A stretch of 64,000 nucleotides of DNA from Aureibacter tunicatorum (GCF_036492635.1 NZ_AP025305.1:2108001-2172000), one strand, 5' to 3'. Positions 46,520-56,634 are shown, numbered from the stretch's first letter. A program made the numbers and translations. Notes: a model not told the origin generated them from the letters alone.

Positions 46520-46543
46520 CAACTCTATAAAATTATAGAGTTG
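46520..46543. repeat. perfect 11-bp inverted repeat between the PFK gene and truC
   Basis: CAACTCTATAA (46520-46530) and TTATAGAGTTG (46533-46543) are separated by only AA. There is no T tract, so it is more like an operator or a cruciform site than a terminator. It lies 31 nt upstream of the chosen truC start. Confidence 0.5.
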
Positions 46544-46562
46544 AAGGGTTTATCTGTGAGGG

Positions 46563-47786
46563 TTAATTTGAGTTGAGGATGTTATGGTAAAGAAACTTTT
46601 CAGGGTCTTTAATAATTGACTTTGCAGCATCAAGATCTTCTTCCAATAGGTAATCCAATTGATGTTTGTAGATATTTTGCACTTGCTCGGACTTCATGTT
46701 AACCAATCTTGGGATCACTTTTTTAGTCGTTGGATCGCTAATGTCATTAAGATAAAGTGGTTCAATATTGCCTATGCTGTCCAAAGCTACTAAGCACCCT
46801 GTAGCTCCCTCTGAAAATAGCTTGTAAACACCAAGGCCAAGTTGAGTACACATGTCCAAGTCGTAAGAATTTGGATGGCAACATCTTAGTTCGAAACCAA
46901 GTTCAACAGGTCTAGTGTTGACAGGGAGTCCTATTTTTCTGAGCTCTCTTTGAACAAGTGTTTTGAATATATGAGCTTTGCTTATACTGAATAGCTCTGG
47001 GTGACCATGTTCGTCATAGGTGAATGTAATCCCTGAATTGATAATTTCCGACTCATCCATGAAATGAAAAATCCCTTCGCTGACTATAGCTGCTCCGTAG
47101 TCAAAACCTTGAATTCGCCTTTTGATTATGGATGAAATGATTAGTTTGACAATTTTGTCAAAAGTGATGCTTTGGGATTCAAACATCTCAGGAATGATAA
47201 TCATAGAGAGATGACTTGAGCTTCCGATTTTTAAAGCCAAATGTCCAGCTTCACGACCCATAGCCGATAAGATGAACCAATTGTGACTAGTTTTGGCATC
47301 TTCATAGACAGTTTGAGTGATTTTCACCCCTTCATTGATCGCAGAGTTAAAGCCAAAGGTTGGAACGCCTTCTTTTAATGGCAAGTCATTGTCAATAGTC
47401 TTAGGAACATGTATGTTTTGGATTTTTAGCCCCTTTTCTTCAAGGAATAAACGAATTCTGTTTGCCGTGGATGCAGTATCATCTCCTCCTATTGTCACAA
47501 GAAGTTTGATGTTTTCTTTTATGAAAAAGTCTTCACTGAATTCTTCATCTTTGGGCTTGTACCTGCTCATCGGCAAAGCTGATCCGCCTCTAAAAGCGAT
47601 ATTTTCTGCAAATTGATGATCCAATTCGTCATACGAAGGATTTTCATCAAATAAAGTTTTATAACCTTGTTTTAAACCAATAACTCTGTATTTATGGCTT
47701 AAAAATACTTTTGTGATGGTACTTATTACCGTATTGATGCCTGGTGCGGGGCCACCTCCGCAGAGTATGACTACAGTGTCTTTCAT
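46563..47786 (-). CDS. 6-phosphofructokinase, pyrophosphate-type residues
   Basis: A 407-residue phosphofructokinase. The N terminus has CGGGPAPGINTVI, and the donor-binding loop reads GGDDT (G100-T104). D103 replaces the glycine found in ATP-dependent enzymes, and K129 in PKTIDNDLP replaces the glycine of PGTIDND. Both substitutions mark pyrophosphate-dependent PFKs, so the reaction is probably the reversible PPi-driven phosphorylation of fructose 6-phosphate. AMGREAGHLAL and the later PVELGFELR segments are also typical. The donor is inferred from these residues. Single gene; the truC gene follows after an inverted repeat. Confidence 0.92.
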   Translation of the reverse strand: MKDTVVILCGGGPAPGINTVISTITKVFLSHKYRVIGLKQGYKTLFDENPSYDELDHQFAENIAFRGGSALPMSRYKPKDEEFSEDFFIKENIKLLVTIGGDDTASTANRIRLFLEEKGLKIQNIHVPKTIDNDLPLKEGVPTFGFNSAINEGVKITQTVYEDAKTSHNWFILSAMGREAGHLALKIGSSSHLSMIIIPEMFESQSITFDKIVKLIISSIIKRRIQGFDYGAAIVSEGIFHFMDESEIINSGITFTYDEHGHPELFSISKAHIFKTLVQRELRKIGLPVNTRPVELGFELRCCHPNSYDLDMCTQLGLGVYKLFSEGATGCLVALDSIGNIEPLYLNDISDPTTKKVIPRLVNMKSEQVQNIYKHQLDYLLEEDLDAAKSIIKDPEKFLYHNILNSN

Positions 47787-47882
47787 TAATTTTCCAGTCT
47801 TAATTTTCTACAAAAATGATGATTTTTTTCTCGGAAAAAAAATGAAATGGCAAGCTGTGTTTAAAGTGCAAATAAGCCTTTG

Positions 47883-48830
47883 CTAACTAATATTTATAAT
47901 TTCATTATTACTGATTTCCAACATGCTTTTAGGTACAGATTCTTTAATGCTTTCCTTTAATAGACTGAGCAACTTCATTTTAGCGAAGTTTCTAGTGTAG
48001 ACTAAACTGATTTCTCTGACAGGGTGAGCACTTGCGCCAATGGACTTTATTTGTGCTCTTCCATTGTCTGGTTCGTCTAGTGTTGCTAAGTCAGGGAGTA
48101 GGGTGGCGCCTCCCTCGGTATTTACAAGTTTTTTGAGCGTTTCCAGTGATCCGCTTTCGTATTCAAAGCCACTGTTCCTGCTGTTTTCATTATTTTGATG
48201 GCACAGATTAATGGATTGGTTTCTAAAGCAGTTTCCTGATGATAGCAACCACAAGTCGTTAATGCTTATTTCGTTAATTTCTATGAAGTTTTTGTCTTTC
48301 AATGAATGGGCTTTATTGACATAAAGTTTGAACTCTTCATAATACAAAGGATCTTCATGTATACCTTGAGTATTTAAGGGTGTAGCAAGTATCCCAGCGT
48401 CTAGAGTGTCTTTTTGCAAGGATGAAATGATGTCGTCCGTAATCATTTCTTTTACTGAAAGCTTGATGTTTGGATATTTATTAATGAAACTACCTATGAA
48501 TTTGGGCAATAGATAAGGCGCAATTGTAGGGATTATTCCAATTTTCAATTCACCACTGACTTGATCTTTGTAATCAAGAATGATGTCGTTGATTTTCTTA
48601 GCATTGGCTACGACTGTTCTTGATTGTGCGATTATTTCCTTGCCGACATCTGTAGGAATGATAGGTTGTTTGCTTCGGTCGAATATTATCACCCCGAGTT
48701 GCTCTTCTAGTTTTTTGATCTGCATACTTAGCGTTGGCTGAGTGACAAAGCATTTTTCGGCAGCAGTGACAAAGTGTCTATATGTGTCAACAGCAATAAT
48801 GTATTCGAGTTGGGCGAAAGTAATATTCAT
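47883..48830 (-). CDS. oxyR: LysR-type peroxide regulator OxyR
   Basis: A 315-residue LysR-family regulator. The winged helix-turn-helix (AAEKCFVTQPTLSMQIKKLEEQLG region, about residues 20-45) matches Bacteroidota OxyR closely. In the ligand domain SGNCFRNQSINLC supplies C201 and C210, nine residues apart like the C199/C208 disulfide switch of E. coli OxyR. It should therefore sense hydrogen peroxide. I use the ATG at 48830 rather than the one nine codons upstream, because homologues begin MNI-x-QLEYI. No catalase or ahpC gene is in the window. Confidence 0.92.
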   Translation of the reverse strand: MNITFAQLEYIIAVDTYRHFVTAAEKCFVTQPTLSMQIKKLEEQLGVIIFDRSKQPIIPTDVGKEIIAQSRTVVANAKKINDIILDYKDQVSGELKIGIIPTIAPYLLPKFIGSFINKYPNIKLSVKEMITDDIISSLQKDTLDAGILATPLNTQGIHEDPLYYEEFKLYVNKAHSLKDKNFIEINEISINDLWLLSSGNCFRNQSINLCHQNNENSRNSGFEYESGSLETLKKLVNTEGGATLLPDLATLDEPDNGRAQIKSIGASAHPVREISLVYTRNFAKMKLLSLLKESIKESVPKSMLEISNNEIINIS

Positions 48831-48953
48831 TAGTAGCTTTGAATGTTTGGATGTCAAACAATTTGAAAAATAGACTTAATATTAATTGATTTTAAGATTA
48901 AGTCATTAATAGTTATTTCAGACTAATTTAGTGGGTAAATCTTTAAGTCCAAT

Positions 48954-48984
48954 AAAAAAAACGGACAATTTTGTCCGTTTTTTT
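48954..48984 (-). terminator. intrinsic terminator of the S9 peptidase gene
   Basis: ACGGACA and TGTCCGT arms (within 48961-48978) flanked by A7 and T7 form a bidirectional-looking hairpin 40 nt after the peptidase stop. Confidence 0.82.
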
Positions 48985-49023
48985 AAAAGCTTTGGTATAA
49001 TTATCAAAAAGTCTGGCCAGTGT

Positions 49024-51072
49024 TTATTTCAACCATTTGTCTAGCCATTTGAAATACTCTTTATGCCATATAAGTCCGTTTTGAGGCGATAAAATCCAAT
49101 GCCCTTCATTAGGGAAATAAAGAAACTTGCTTGGAATGCCTTTTAATTGAGCTGCTTGAAATGCTTGCATTCCTTGTGTCTCAGGTACTCTAAAGTCTTT
49201 CCCTCCGTGGATTACCAAAATTGGTGTGTCCCAATTTTCCACATAATCGCTAGGGGAGAATTTTTCATATGATTTTGAAGCGGATTTGTCCCAATATGGA
49301 CCGCCAATGTCCCAGTTTGCGAAGAACAATTCTTCAGTAGTTCCATACCAACTCTTCAGATCGAAAAGGCCGCAGTGAGAAATAAATGTCTTGAATCTGC
49401 CTTCATGAATTCCTGCAAGCATATACACAGAATAACCTCCATAACTCGCTCCGACAGCTCCTAAGTTATTTTCATCCACATATGGCTCTGCAGATACGGC
49501 ATCAATTGCGGACATGTAGTCTTTCATTGGTTGTCCGCCCCAATCTTTGCTGATCGCTTCGTTCCATTCTGTGCCAAATGAAGGCAATCCTCTTCTGTTT
49601 GGCGCTACGATGATGTAATTGTGAGCGGCCATGAGTTGGAAGTTCCATCTGTAGGAGAAGTATTGAGAGATTGTGCTTTGCGGACCTCCTTGGCAATACA
49701 ATAAGGCAGGATACTTTTTGTTACGATCGAAATTCGGCGGGTAGATTACCCAAGTGAGCATTTTTTTGTTGTCAGTAGTTGTGATCCATCTTTTTTCCAC
49801 TTTACCAACAGTTACGTTATTAAGCAAATTTTGGTTAGTGAATGTAAGTTGATTTTCCTTACCATTTTTAATGGATACTTTATAGATCTCGCTTGGAGCA
49901 CTCAGGCTTTGTTTTAAACCAATAAGGGATTTGCCAACTTGTTGAAGAGAAGTGAAGTTATGCTCTCCGCTTGTGATTTGACGAATATCTTTGGCTTTGA
50001 CATTTCTAAATCCTTCTTTTGGGAATTTGATCTCAAAAAGCTGCTGTGTAGCTTCAATTCCAGTCATGAAAAATACACCTCTTTCCGTTTTGTCCCAGAT
50101 AAAAGTCTTAACCGTTTCATCAAAATCAGTTGTTAAAGAAGCTCTTTCATTGCTTTTCAAGTCCAATACGATAATTTCATTTTTATCTGACTCATAGCCA
50201 TTGTGTTTCATGCTAAGCCAAGCGATTTTGTCGCCGCTTTCAGTGAATGAAGGATGCGTGTCGTATCCCATCATTCCAGCGGAAAGATTGGTGGTTTTGC
50301 CGGAATTTATGTCATAAAGATATATGTCAGAATTTGTGCTCGTTGCATATTCTTTCCCTGTCAATTTTTTGCAGACATAAGCGATTTTTTTTCCGTCAGG
50401 GCTGAAAGTGAAATCCTCTGATCCTCCAAACGGAGTCGTTGGAGTATCATAGGGGCTATTTTCCATAATATCCACCATTTTGCCAATACTTCCATTGGAG
50501 TAATCGGCTACATATACATGATTGTGATACGCGTCAGACCAATGATCCCAATGCCTGTACATCAAATCATCGATAACTAGAGCTTCGGCCTTGTCAAGGT
50601 CAGGATAAAGATCTTGTGTCGTTTTTTCCGTTTTGGTAGGAATAGCAATTGCGATTTTTTGTTGATTTGGCGAGTAGTTGAACGCTATTATTTTTTTGTC
50701 AGTATCGGAAATTTGTGAGACTTGGCTGCCGTCGGGATTCATTTCATGGATTTCCCCTTGCATTAAAAATCCAATTTTTTTACCATCAGGTCGCCATTGC
50801 ACGTTGTATATGCTGACCTCTTCATTGGAAATTTTTTTTGGATCTCCGCCATTGATGCTGATAGTGTACAATTGATTTTTTCCTTTGTTTTCAGGAATAT
50901 CATAAGTTGTGATACCGTATAAAATGGTTTTGCCGTCAGGCGAAACTTGCTCGCTATTGACTCTGCCAAGTTTCCAAAGCAATTCTTCGCTAAAAATGTC
51001 CTGAGCAAATACCATTGAAGACTGGCTTAAAAAAAGTATAAGTAGTCCTATAAAAGATAAATTTTTGAACAT
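49024..51072 (-). CDS. exported S9-family prolyl oligopeptidase-type peptidase
   Basis: A 682-residue exported serine peptidase with a signal peptide (about 1-23, ending VFA before Q). Residues 30-400 form WD40/TolB-like beta-propeller repeats (SPDGKTILYG, RPDGKKIGFL, SPDGKKIAYV). The C-terminal alpha/beta hydrolase contains the triad S543 (GASYGGYS), D626 (HGGKDFRV) and H658 (NEGHW). This resembles the DPP5/acylaminoacyl-peptidase group used to degrade peptides in the periplasm. Single gene with its own terminator. Confidence 0.93.
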   Translation of the reverse strand: MFKNLSFIGLLILFLSQSSMVFAQDIFSEELLWKLGRVNSEQVSPDGKTILYGITTYDIPENKGKNQLYTISINGGDPKKISNEEVSIYNVQWRPDGKKIGFLMQGEIHEMNPDGSQVSQISDTDKKIIAFNYSPNQQKIAIAIPTKTEKTTQDLYPDLDKAEALVIDDLMYRHWDHWSDAYHNHVYVADYSNGSIGKMVDIMENSPYDTPTTPFGGSEDFTFSPDGKKIAYVCKKLTGKEYATSTNSDIYLYDINSGKTTNLSAGMMGYDTHPSFTESGDKIAWLSMKHNGYESDKNEIIVLDLKSNERASLTTDFDETVKTFIWDKTERGVFFMTGIEATQQLFEIKFPKEGFRNVKAKDIRQITSGEHNFTSLQQVGKSLIGLKQSLSAPSEIYKVSIKNGKENQLTFTNQNLLNNVTVGKVEKRWITTTDNKKMLTWVIYPPNFDRNKKYPALLYCQGGPQSTISQYFSYRWNFQLMAAHNYIIVAPNRRGLPSFGTEWNEAISKDWGGQPMKDYMSAIDAVSAEPYVDENNLGAVGASYGGYSVYMLAGIHEGRFKTFISHCGLFDLKSWYGTTEELFFANWDIGGPYWDKSASKSYEKFSPSDYVENWDTPILVIHGGKDFRVPETQGMQAFQAAQLKGIPSKFLYFPNEGHWILSPQNGLIWHKEYFKWLDKWLK

Positions 51073-51274
51073 GTGATAAATCTCTATTTTAAATGTTGAT
51101 AAATTTTAAAGAAAATTAATATAATTTTCTCTTATCTCTAAATGATTCATCATTTTAATCTAATAATTATTAATTCTGTTTAGAAATTAATTGAAAAAAA
51201 TTTTTATAAATCATTTAATAATTTATATTTAGAAATTAAGCAAATGTTATTTAGAACCCTACAAACATTTTATC

Positions 51275-54200
51275 ATGAATAAAGCACTGATTTATTGCTT
51301 TTTAGCATTAATTGGATTTCATAATTCAGTATTTTCTCAGTCACTTTTAAAAGATGGTGACATTTATCGAATTTCAGTTGAAGTAGAAGGGATTTACAAA
51401 CTTACTCATGGAGACTTAACGAGTTATGGAATTGATTTGAAGAACGAATCAATACATAATATAAGTCTACTATCGAATGGAGGCAGTATGTTGCCGCAGT
51501 TGAACTCAATTGAAAGACAAAATGAGTTATATCCTTTGTCTGTAGAATTTGAAGGTATAATTGATGGTAAATGGACAGAAAATAGCTCATTAATTTTTTA
51601 TGTAGAGCCTTTGGAGACTATTTCTTATAATCAAAGCAAGGATGCTTTTGAAATTGAAAACTATATTTATGATAATAAGAACTATGTGTTCTTGAAGATT
51701 GGAGGTGAATCTTCATATACACCTATACAAGTAGAAAATTCAAATAGCGTCACATCTACAATTATAGAAACTACAAGAGCTTATGTGCATTATGAAGAAG
51801 ATTCGGATTACATTATAGGCTCAGGTAGAGAATGGTATCAAAAAACGTTTTATAAAGAAAGCCATTTCGACGTAAGTTTAAATGTGGAAGGAATTGTTAG
51901 GGGAAGCAGGGCTGTTTTGTCTTCTGAAATAGCAAGCAAGAGTAAAGAATCATCAACTGTATACTCGCACGCTGTCAATGGGGTTAATGTAGGGGAGTAT
52001 ACAGTAGGACAGGCAACTTCTTTAGCTTATGGAGATAAAGCAAAATCAAATTCAGGTGAATTTGAATTTTTAGTTCAAAACTCAAATTCATCTTTAAGAA
52101 TAGATGTAGATTATAAAGGTGACTTATCAAAGCCTAACGGTTATCTGAATTATCTTACTTTGACATTTGATCAATATATCGGATGTTATGAAGGTCAATC
52201 GACTTTCATGTTTCAAGATGATATGCCTTCATTAGTGAAAATCAAAAATCCTTCTACGAATTTGCAAGTATGGGACGTTACAGGACATCAAGCCATAAAA
52301 TTGCCTTATGATAATGAAAACGGAACCTTTCATAGAAGTAGCTCAACGAGGAAAATTGCAATTTTTGATAAAACGCGTTATTTAAGTATTTCGAATATTG
52401 AGGAAATTGAGAATCAAAATCTATATAAAAAAGAAAATATAGAATATATTATAATTACTCATAAAGATTTTGCTGATGGAGCTGATCATTTGGCCTCTTT
52501 TCATGAAGCTCATAATAACATTTCTGCGAAAGTATTTTATGTTGATGAAATTTACAATGATTTTTCCGGGGGGAGAGTAGATGTTGTGGCAATAAGAGAT
52601 TTTTTAAGATATCATAATAGAACAAATGATTACTTGAAATATGTTTTGATGTTAGGTAAGGCTTCATTTGATTATCAGGATCAGTCTAATGGGGTGAATA
52701 AAAGTATTGTGCCGACTTATGAGTCAAGAGAGTCGTTTCATAATATAACAAGTTACGCATCCGATGATTTTTATGTCTTGTTAGAAGATCACGAAGGAGA
52801 ATGGAGAGAAAGGCAAATAAATCAGTATGAAACATTGGATTTGGCAATTGGTCGTCTGCCAGTTAGTAATAATCAGCAAGTGGTGGATTACTTGGAAAAG
52901 ATGACAAATTATGTGACAGGCCCTGGTTCTCAAGGTAGTTGGAAGAGAAATTTCACATTTGTCGCGGATGAAGGTGATGACAATAAGCATGAGGAGCAGT
53001 CTACAGCTTTAGCGGATGCGATTCAGCAAAATGTGGATGGGGCGGTAGTGAATAGGATGCTTTTGAAGGATTACTCACGAGATGATGCTAATCCAACGAT
53101 GAGGCAATATATTAATTCCGGAACTTTGTTTTTGGATTATATCGGACATGGAGGTGAGACTTCTTGGGCAGCTAAGAATGTGTTTAATATTAAAGATCTG
53201 GAAGAGTGGGATAATGAGAATAATCTTCCAATTATTGTAGCTGGAACATGTAAGTTTGCTACATATGATAACCCTTGGAAAGTTGGAGGTTCGGGAGCTG
53301 AACAAGTTGTTATGAAAGAGAAAACAGGAGCTATTGCGGCAGTGAGTAGTTCCAGGTCGGCATATAGTTCAACAAGTTACGCCATGAGCAAATCATTGTA
53401 TGATATTTTGATTCAGAATTATGGCGTTGATGGGTTTAGATTGGGAGACTTATTTAAGCTTACTAAGAATCAGAATAATGCAATGGTTAATGCAAGAAGC
53501 TTTGTGTTGATTGGTGATCCGGCTATTTCATTTTCATTGCCTGAGTTTAATGTCAATGTAGAAACTTTGGACGGTCAGGCTGTGGATGCCGAGGTTAGTG
53601 TTAAAGAAAGTCAAATATATACGATTCGTGGAAGTGTATTGAATAACAATACTATTTTGAATTCTTTCGATGGAAATGTTGAATTAAAAATTTTCTCAGA
53701 AGATGGGAATACTTTGCTATCAAATACTTCTGGAGTTATTGAGAATGGTTTGTTTGCTGTTCAATTTTTGCTTTCCGAGACTGGGTTGCCAAATGGAGAA
53801 GTTTTAAAATTGAAATTTTACGCTAACTCAGAAGATGGAAAAGAGGCTGTGGGAAGCATTGACTTGAATTATGAAAGTGCGAGTTCTCCTGATTTGAAAG
53901 ATGAGGAGCCTCCTTTGGTTGTCGCAGATATATTAGAAATTAATAAAGAGGAAGAATATGTTTTATTCCGAGTGAGTATTACTGATAATGTCAGTATACA
54001 GTCGGGTGACTCGGAGACAGATTATTTAAGATTGGAAATTGTCAGGAATGATGAAGTGGAAGAGTTGTCGTTGGTGAAACATTATGTTAGTGAGGGGATA
54101 AATAAGGGATATATAGAATATAAAGCATTTTATGTAGAGGAATACTTTGAGGAAAATAGAATATTTCAGTTTTTCGCTTATGATATGGGCGGGAATGAGG

Positions 54201-54550
54201 GGGCCCAAACTGTTATTGTGAAACCTGAAATGGTACTTAAAGATGTTGAATTAAAATTTATAGTTGATTTTTCGATTAATAGAAATGATTCAAAAAAGAG
54301 CTTTTTGAATATATATTCGCCTGATACATCTGAGTTGACACTGGAATATACATTATTTGATTTGACAGGAAAAAAAATAGAGTCGAATGAGGTTGTTTTA
54401 AATGGAGAGAACTTGAATAACAAATTTTATTTTGATGACTTAATTAAATCTCACCTTAGAAATGGAATATATGTGTTTAAAGCAGTGGTAACAACGCAGA
54501 GTTCTGGTAATCAAATAATTAAGTCAAGTAAATTAATAATCAATCAATAG
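51275..54550 (+). CDS. porU: type IX secretion sortase PorU (C25 family)
   Basis: PorU removes the C-terminal signal of T9SS cargo at the cell surface. This 1091-residue protein has a signal peptide (about 1-21), an N-terminal beta-rich region and a gingipain-like C25 domain (about 400-780). The catalytic H625 is in YIGHGGETSWA and C659 is in VAGTCKFATYDNP; SVNARSFVLIGDPAI-like sequence closes the domain. Length and motifs match PorU rather than a secreted gingipain. The C-terminal end (GIYVFKAVV, then KSSKLIINQ) resembles a T9SS tail. porV is not next to it, unlike in many Bacteroidota; a T9SS-tailed PhoX-like gene follows instead. Confidence 0.92.
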   Translation: MNKALIYCFLALIGFHNSVFSQSLLKDGDIYRISVEVEGIYKLTHGDLTSYGIDLKNESIHNISLLSNGGSMLPQLNSIERQNELYPLSVEFEGIIDGKWTENSSLIFYVEPLETISYNQSKDAFEIENYIYDNKNYVFLKIGGESSYTPIQVENSNSVTSTIIETTRAYVHYEEDSDYIIGSGREWYQKTFYKESHFDVSLNVEGIVRGSRAVLSSEIASKSKESSTVYSHAVNGVNVGEYTVGQATSLAYGDKAKSNSGEFEFLVQNSNSSLRIDVDYKGDLSKPNGYLNYLTLTFDQYIGCYEGQSTFMFQDDMPSLVKIKNPSTNLQVWDVTGHQAIKLPYDNENGTFHRSSSTRKIAIFDKTRYLSISNIEEIENQNLYKKENIEYIIITHKDFADGADHLASFHEAHNNISAKVFYVDEIYNDFSGGRVDVVAIRDFLRYHNRTNDYLKYVLMLGKASFDYQDQSNGVNKSIVPTYESRESFHNITSYASDDFYVLLEDHEGEWRERQINQYETLDLAIGRLPVSNNQQVVDYLEKMTNYVTGPGSQGSWKRNFTFVADEGDDNKHEEQSTALADAIQQNVDGAVVNRMLLKDYSRDDANPTMRQYINSGTLFLDYIGHGGETSWAAKNVFNIKDLEEWDNENNLPIIVAGTCKFATYDNPWKVGGSGAEQVVMKEKTGAIAAVSSSRSAYSSTSYAMSKSLYDILIQNYGVDGFRLGDLFKLTKNQNNAMVNARSFVLIGDPAISFSLPEFNVNVETLDGQAVDAEVSVKESQIYTIRGSVLNNNTILNSFDGNVELKIFSEDGNTLLSNTSGVIENGLFAVQFLLSETGLPNGEVLKLKFYANSEDGKEAVGSIDLNYESASSPDLKDEEPPLVVADILEINKEEEYVLFRVSITDNVSIQSGDSETDYLRLEIVRNDEVEELSLVKHYVSEGINKGYIEYKAFYVEEYFEENRIFQFFAYDMGGNEGAQTVIVKPEMVLKDVELKFIVDFSINRNDSKKSFLNIYSPDTSELTLEYTLFDLTGKKIESNEVVLNGENLNNKFYFDDLIKSHLRNGIYVFKAVVTTQSSGNQIIKSSKLIINQ

Positions 54551-54588
54551 TTGATCGATTTTCATTAACTATCTGTTAAAATAAATGT

Positions 54589-54637
54589 AAGGTTTGTAAA
54601 CCAAAAATTAGCTTTTGGTTTACAAACCTTTTTTTTT
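54589..54637 (+). terminator. very strong intrinsic terminator of porU
   Basis: A perfect 18-bp stem, AAGGTTTGTAAACCAAAA (54589-54606) with its complement at 54613-54630, loop ATTAGC, is followed by seven T. It is the longest perfect hairpin in the window. Confidence 0.92.
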
Positions 54638-54660
54638 ATCATTTTTACTTCAAGGTGCCA

Positions 54661-54721
54661 TAATATTGGGATTAATGGTTGTTGCTAAATTGCAACCATT
54701 CTAATACAAACACCAATATTA
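54661..54721 (+). promoter_or_regulatory. nested hairpin in the leader of the PhoX-like gene
   Basis: An outer 9-bp stem, TAATATTGG (54661-54669) with CCAATATTA (54713-54721), encloses an inner 8-bp stem, AATGGTTG (54674-54681) with CAACCATT (54693-54700). The outer stem ends 6 nt before the chosen ATG, so it could hide the translation start. There is no T tract. A role in translational control is inferred. Confidence 0.5.
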
Positions 54722-54726
54722 CTATT

Positions 54727-56607
54727 ATGAAAAAAATTTTTACTACACTAGCTTTTGCCGCTTTGTTGGCAGGTTCTGCAAAAGCTCAATTTGTTTTTCC
54801 TATTGAACTTGAAGGCTCTTACGACAATCAGGGTGTTAAGACAGTTATAATGGAGTCGAATCCTTTGGTAGGTCAAGTTCTTTTTACCGGTGGAGTTGAT
54901 CAGGTGGTTTCCAATGGCCAATATGACCAAGATGGGAATTGGGTTTTAAATGCTGACTGGGAAGCAAACTCTATTATCGCAGATGCTAAGCAATGGCATG
55001 ATTTCATCGGTTTTACTCCTGATAATGAATCAAGTGACTTAGGTTGGGTGACGATTAACCATGAGAGAGTTGATCAGAATGACCAACTTGGAGATGGAGG
55101 AGGAATGACTGTTTTTAAAGTGAAGCGCGCAGATGACGGTACTTTGGAAATTGTTGAGCAAACTCTTGATGGATTTGGAACTGGAGACTTTTTTAATGTT
55201 GACTTTGCGGGAACGGTAGGCGAAACAGGTATGAACTGTGGAGGTATCAATAGTGCTGATGGCAGAATATGGACTGCTGAGGAGTGGTGGAGAAATTCGG
55301 CTGAAAGTATAGCGGATGGCTTGAGAAATACAGAATTTACCATTGGAGAAGGTTGGGATGAAAGTTCTCCTTATTATGGTGAGACTATTGAAATGTATCA
55401 AAACCTAAACTATATGGTTGAGGTTGATCCAAGATCGGCTAAAGCCATCAGGAAGCAATATAACTGGGGTAAATTTCCTTTCGAAGGAGGAGCGGTGATG
55501 CCTGATAATAAAACAGTTTATATGGGAGCTGATGCGTCTGCTGGAACTTTTACTAAATTTGTTGCGGACACTCCAAATGATTTCACAAAAGGTACATTAT
55601 ATGCTTATAAGCATGATAACGAGGGTGATAAGTGGATTGAGTTAGATGTTTCTACAATTGACGGAGCTATAAATGCATATAAAAATGCTTTGGATAATGG
55701 AGCTTCAATGTTTAGAAGATTGGAGTGGGTAGTTGAGATCGGAGGAAAGATTTACATGACGGAAACTGGTAGAGATGGAATTGGTTCTGCATATACTGAT
55801 CACCCGAATGCTGTTTTAAACCCTCATATTTTCGATGAAGTTAGAGAAAGACATCCGGAAATGGCAGGTAAGCCTGATGAAGTTGTTGAAAGCTTCATAA
55901 GAGATGAAGACGGTTTTGCTGATTACTATGGTAGAGTTTTGGAATACAATCCTGAAACGCAAACGGTAAAAACATTTTTGAAAGGAGGCCCATATTTCGC
56001 GCAAGAAGAAGTAGCAGCTGAAGATTATCCTTCAAAACATCTATCAAACCCTGATGGATTGACTGTATTGACGGTAAGAAATAAAAACTTCATGATCATT
56101 CAAGAAGATTTGAATGGATCAAGTCATGGTAGAGTTCCTGCAGGAGCAGCTGCTAGAACTTGTGAAATGTGGCTGTTGGATATGGATATTGTAAATCCTA
56201 CAATTGATGACTTGCATAGAATTGCGGTGGTTCCAAATGGCGCAGAAGTTACAGGTGCAAGAGCTACATCGGATGGAAATACTTTGATGTTCAATGCTCA
56301 ACACCCAAGCGCTGATACTGAGTCGAATGGAAATTCATTTACGTATGCAATTTCTGGATGGAAAGAAGTAGTACAAGGTTTGACAGCAATTGATGATGCT
56401 AAGAGAGAAGGGGTTTCTGTATATCCAAATCCTGTGTCACGATGGTTGAATCTTTCTGAAGTAACTGATGTAGCGATCTATAGCCAGTCAGGACAGAGAT
56501 TGAAAGTTGAGAGAAATACTAAAAAAATAGATGTTTCTGATTTGACTCCTGGACTTTATATCTTGAAGACTGCGAAAGGCGAGACTGTAAAAGTAATTGT
56601 TAAGTAA
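54727..56607 (+). CDS. PhoX-like (DUF839) surface protein with T9SS tail
   Basis: A 626-residue secreted protein. The signal peptide is MKKIFTTLAFAALLAGSAKA at the ATG 54727 (a longer frame opens at 54679). The body matches the PhoX/DUF839 beta-propeller family: MNCGGINSADGRIWTAEEWW corresponds to the NC-GG-x-W-x-T-x-EE metal-site region, and later FPFEGGAVMPDNKTVYMG, RRLEWVVEI and HLSNPDGLTV follow in order. PhoX enzymes are calcium/iron phosphatases; catalysis here is inferred. The last 75 residues (VSVYPNPVSRWLNL to the end) are a type A T9SS sorting domain, so PorU, encoded just upstream, should process it. A di-heme peroxidase gene follows. Confidence 0.88.
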   Translation: MKKIFTTLAFAALLAGSAKAQFVFPIELEGSYDNQGVKTVIMESNPLVGQVLFTGGVDQVVSNGQYDQDGNWVLNADWEANSIIADAKQWHDFIGFTPDNESSDLGWVTINHERVDQNDQLGDGGGMTVFKVKRADDGTLEIVEQTLDGFGTGDFFNVDFAGTVGETGMNCGGINSADGRIWTAEEWWRNSAESIADGLRNTEFTIGEGWDESSPYYGETIEMYQNLNYMVEVDPRSAKAIRKQYNWGKFPFEGGAVMPDNKTVYMGADASAGTFTKFVADTPNDFTKGTLYAYKHDNEGDKWIELDVSTIDGAINAYKNALDNGASMFRRLEWVVEIGGKIYMTETGRDGIGSAYTDHPNAVLNPHIFDEVRERHPEMAGKPDEVVESFIRDEDGFADYYGRVLEYNPETQTVKTFLKGGPYFAQEEVAAEDYPSKHLSNPDGLTVLTVRNKNFMIIQEDLNGSSHGRVPAGAAARTCEMWLLDMDIVNPTIDDLHRIAVVPNGAEVTGARATSDGNTLMFNAQHPSADTESNGNSFTYAISGWKEVVQGLTAIDDAKREGVSVYPNPVSRWLNLSEVTDVAIYSQSGQRLKVERNTKKIDVSDLTPGLYILKTAKGETVKVIVK

Positions 56608-56634
56608 TATTAGTGATAGATTTTTTTATTGACT

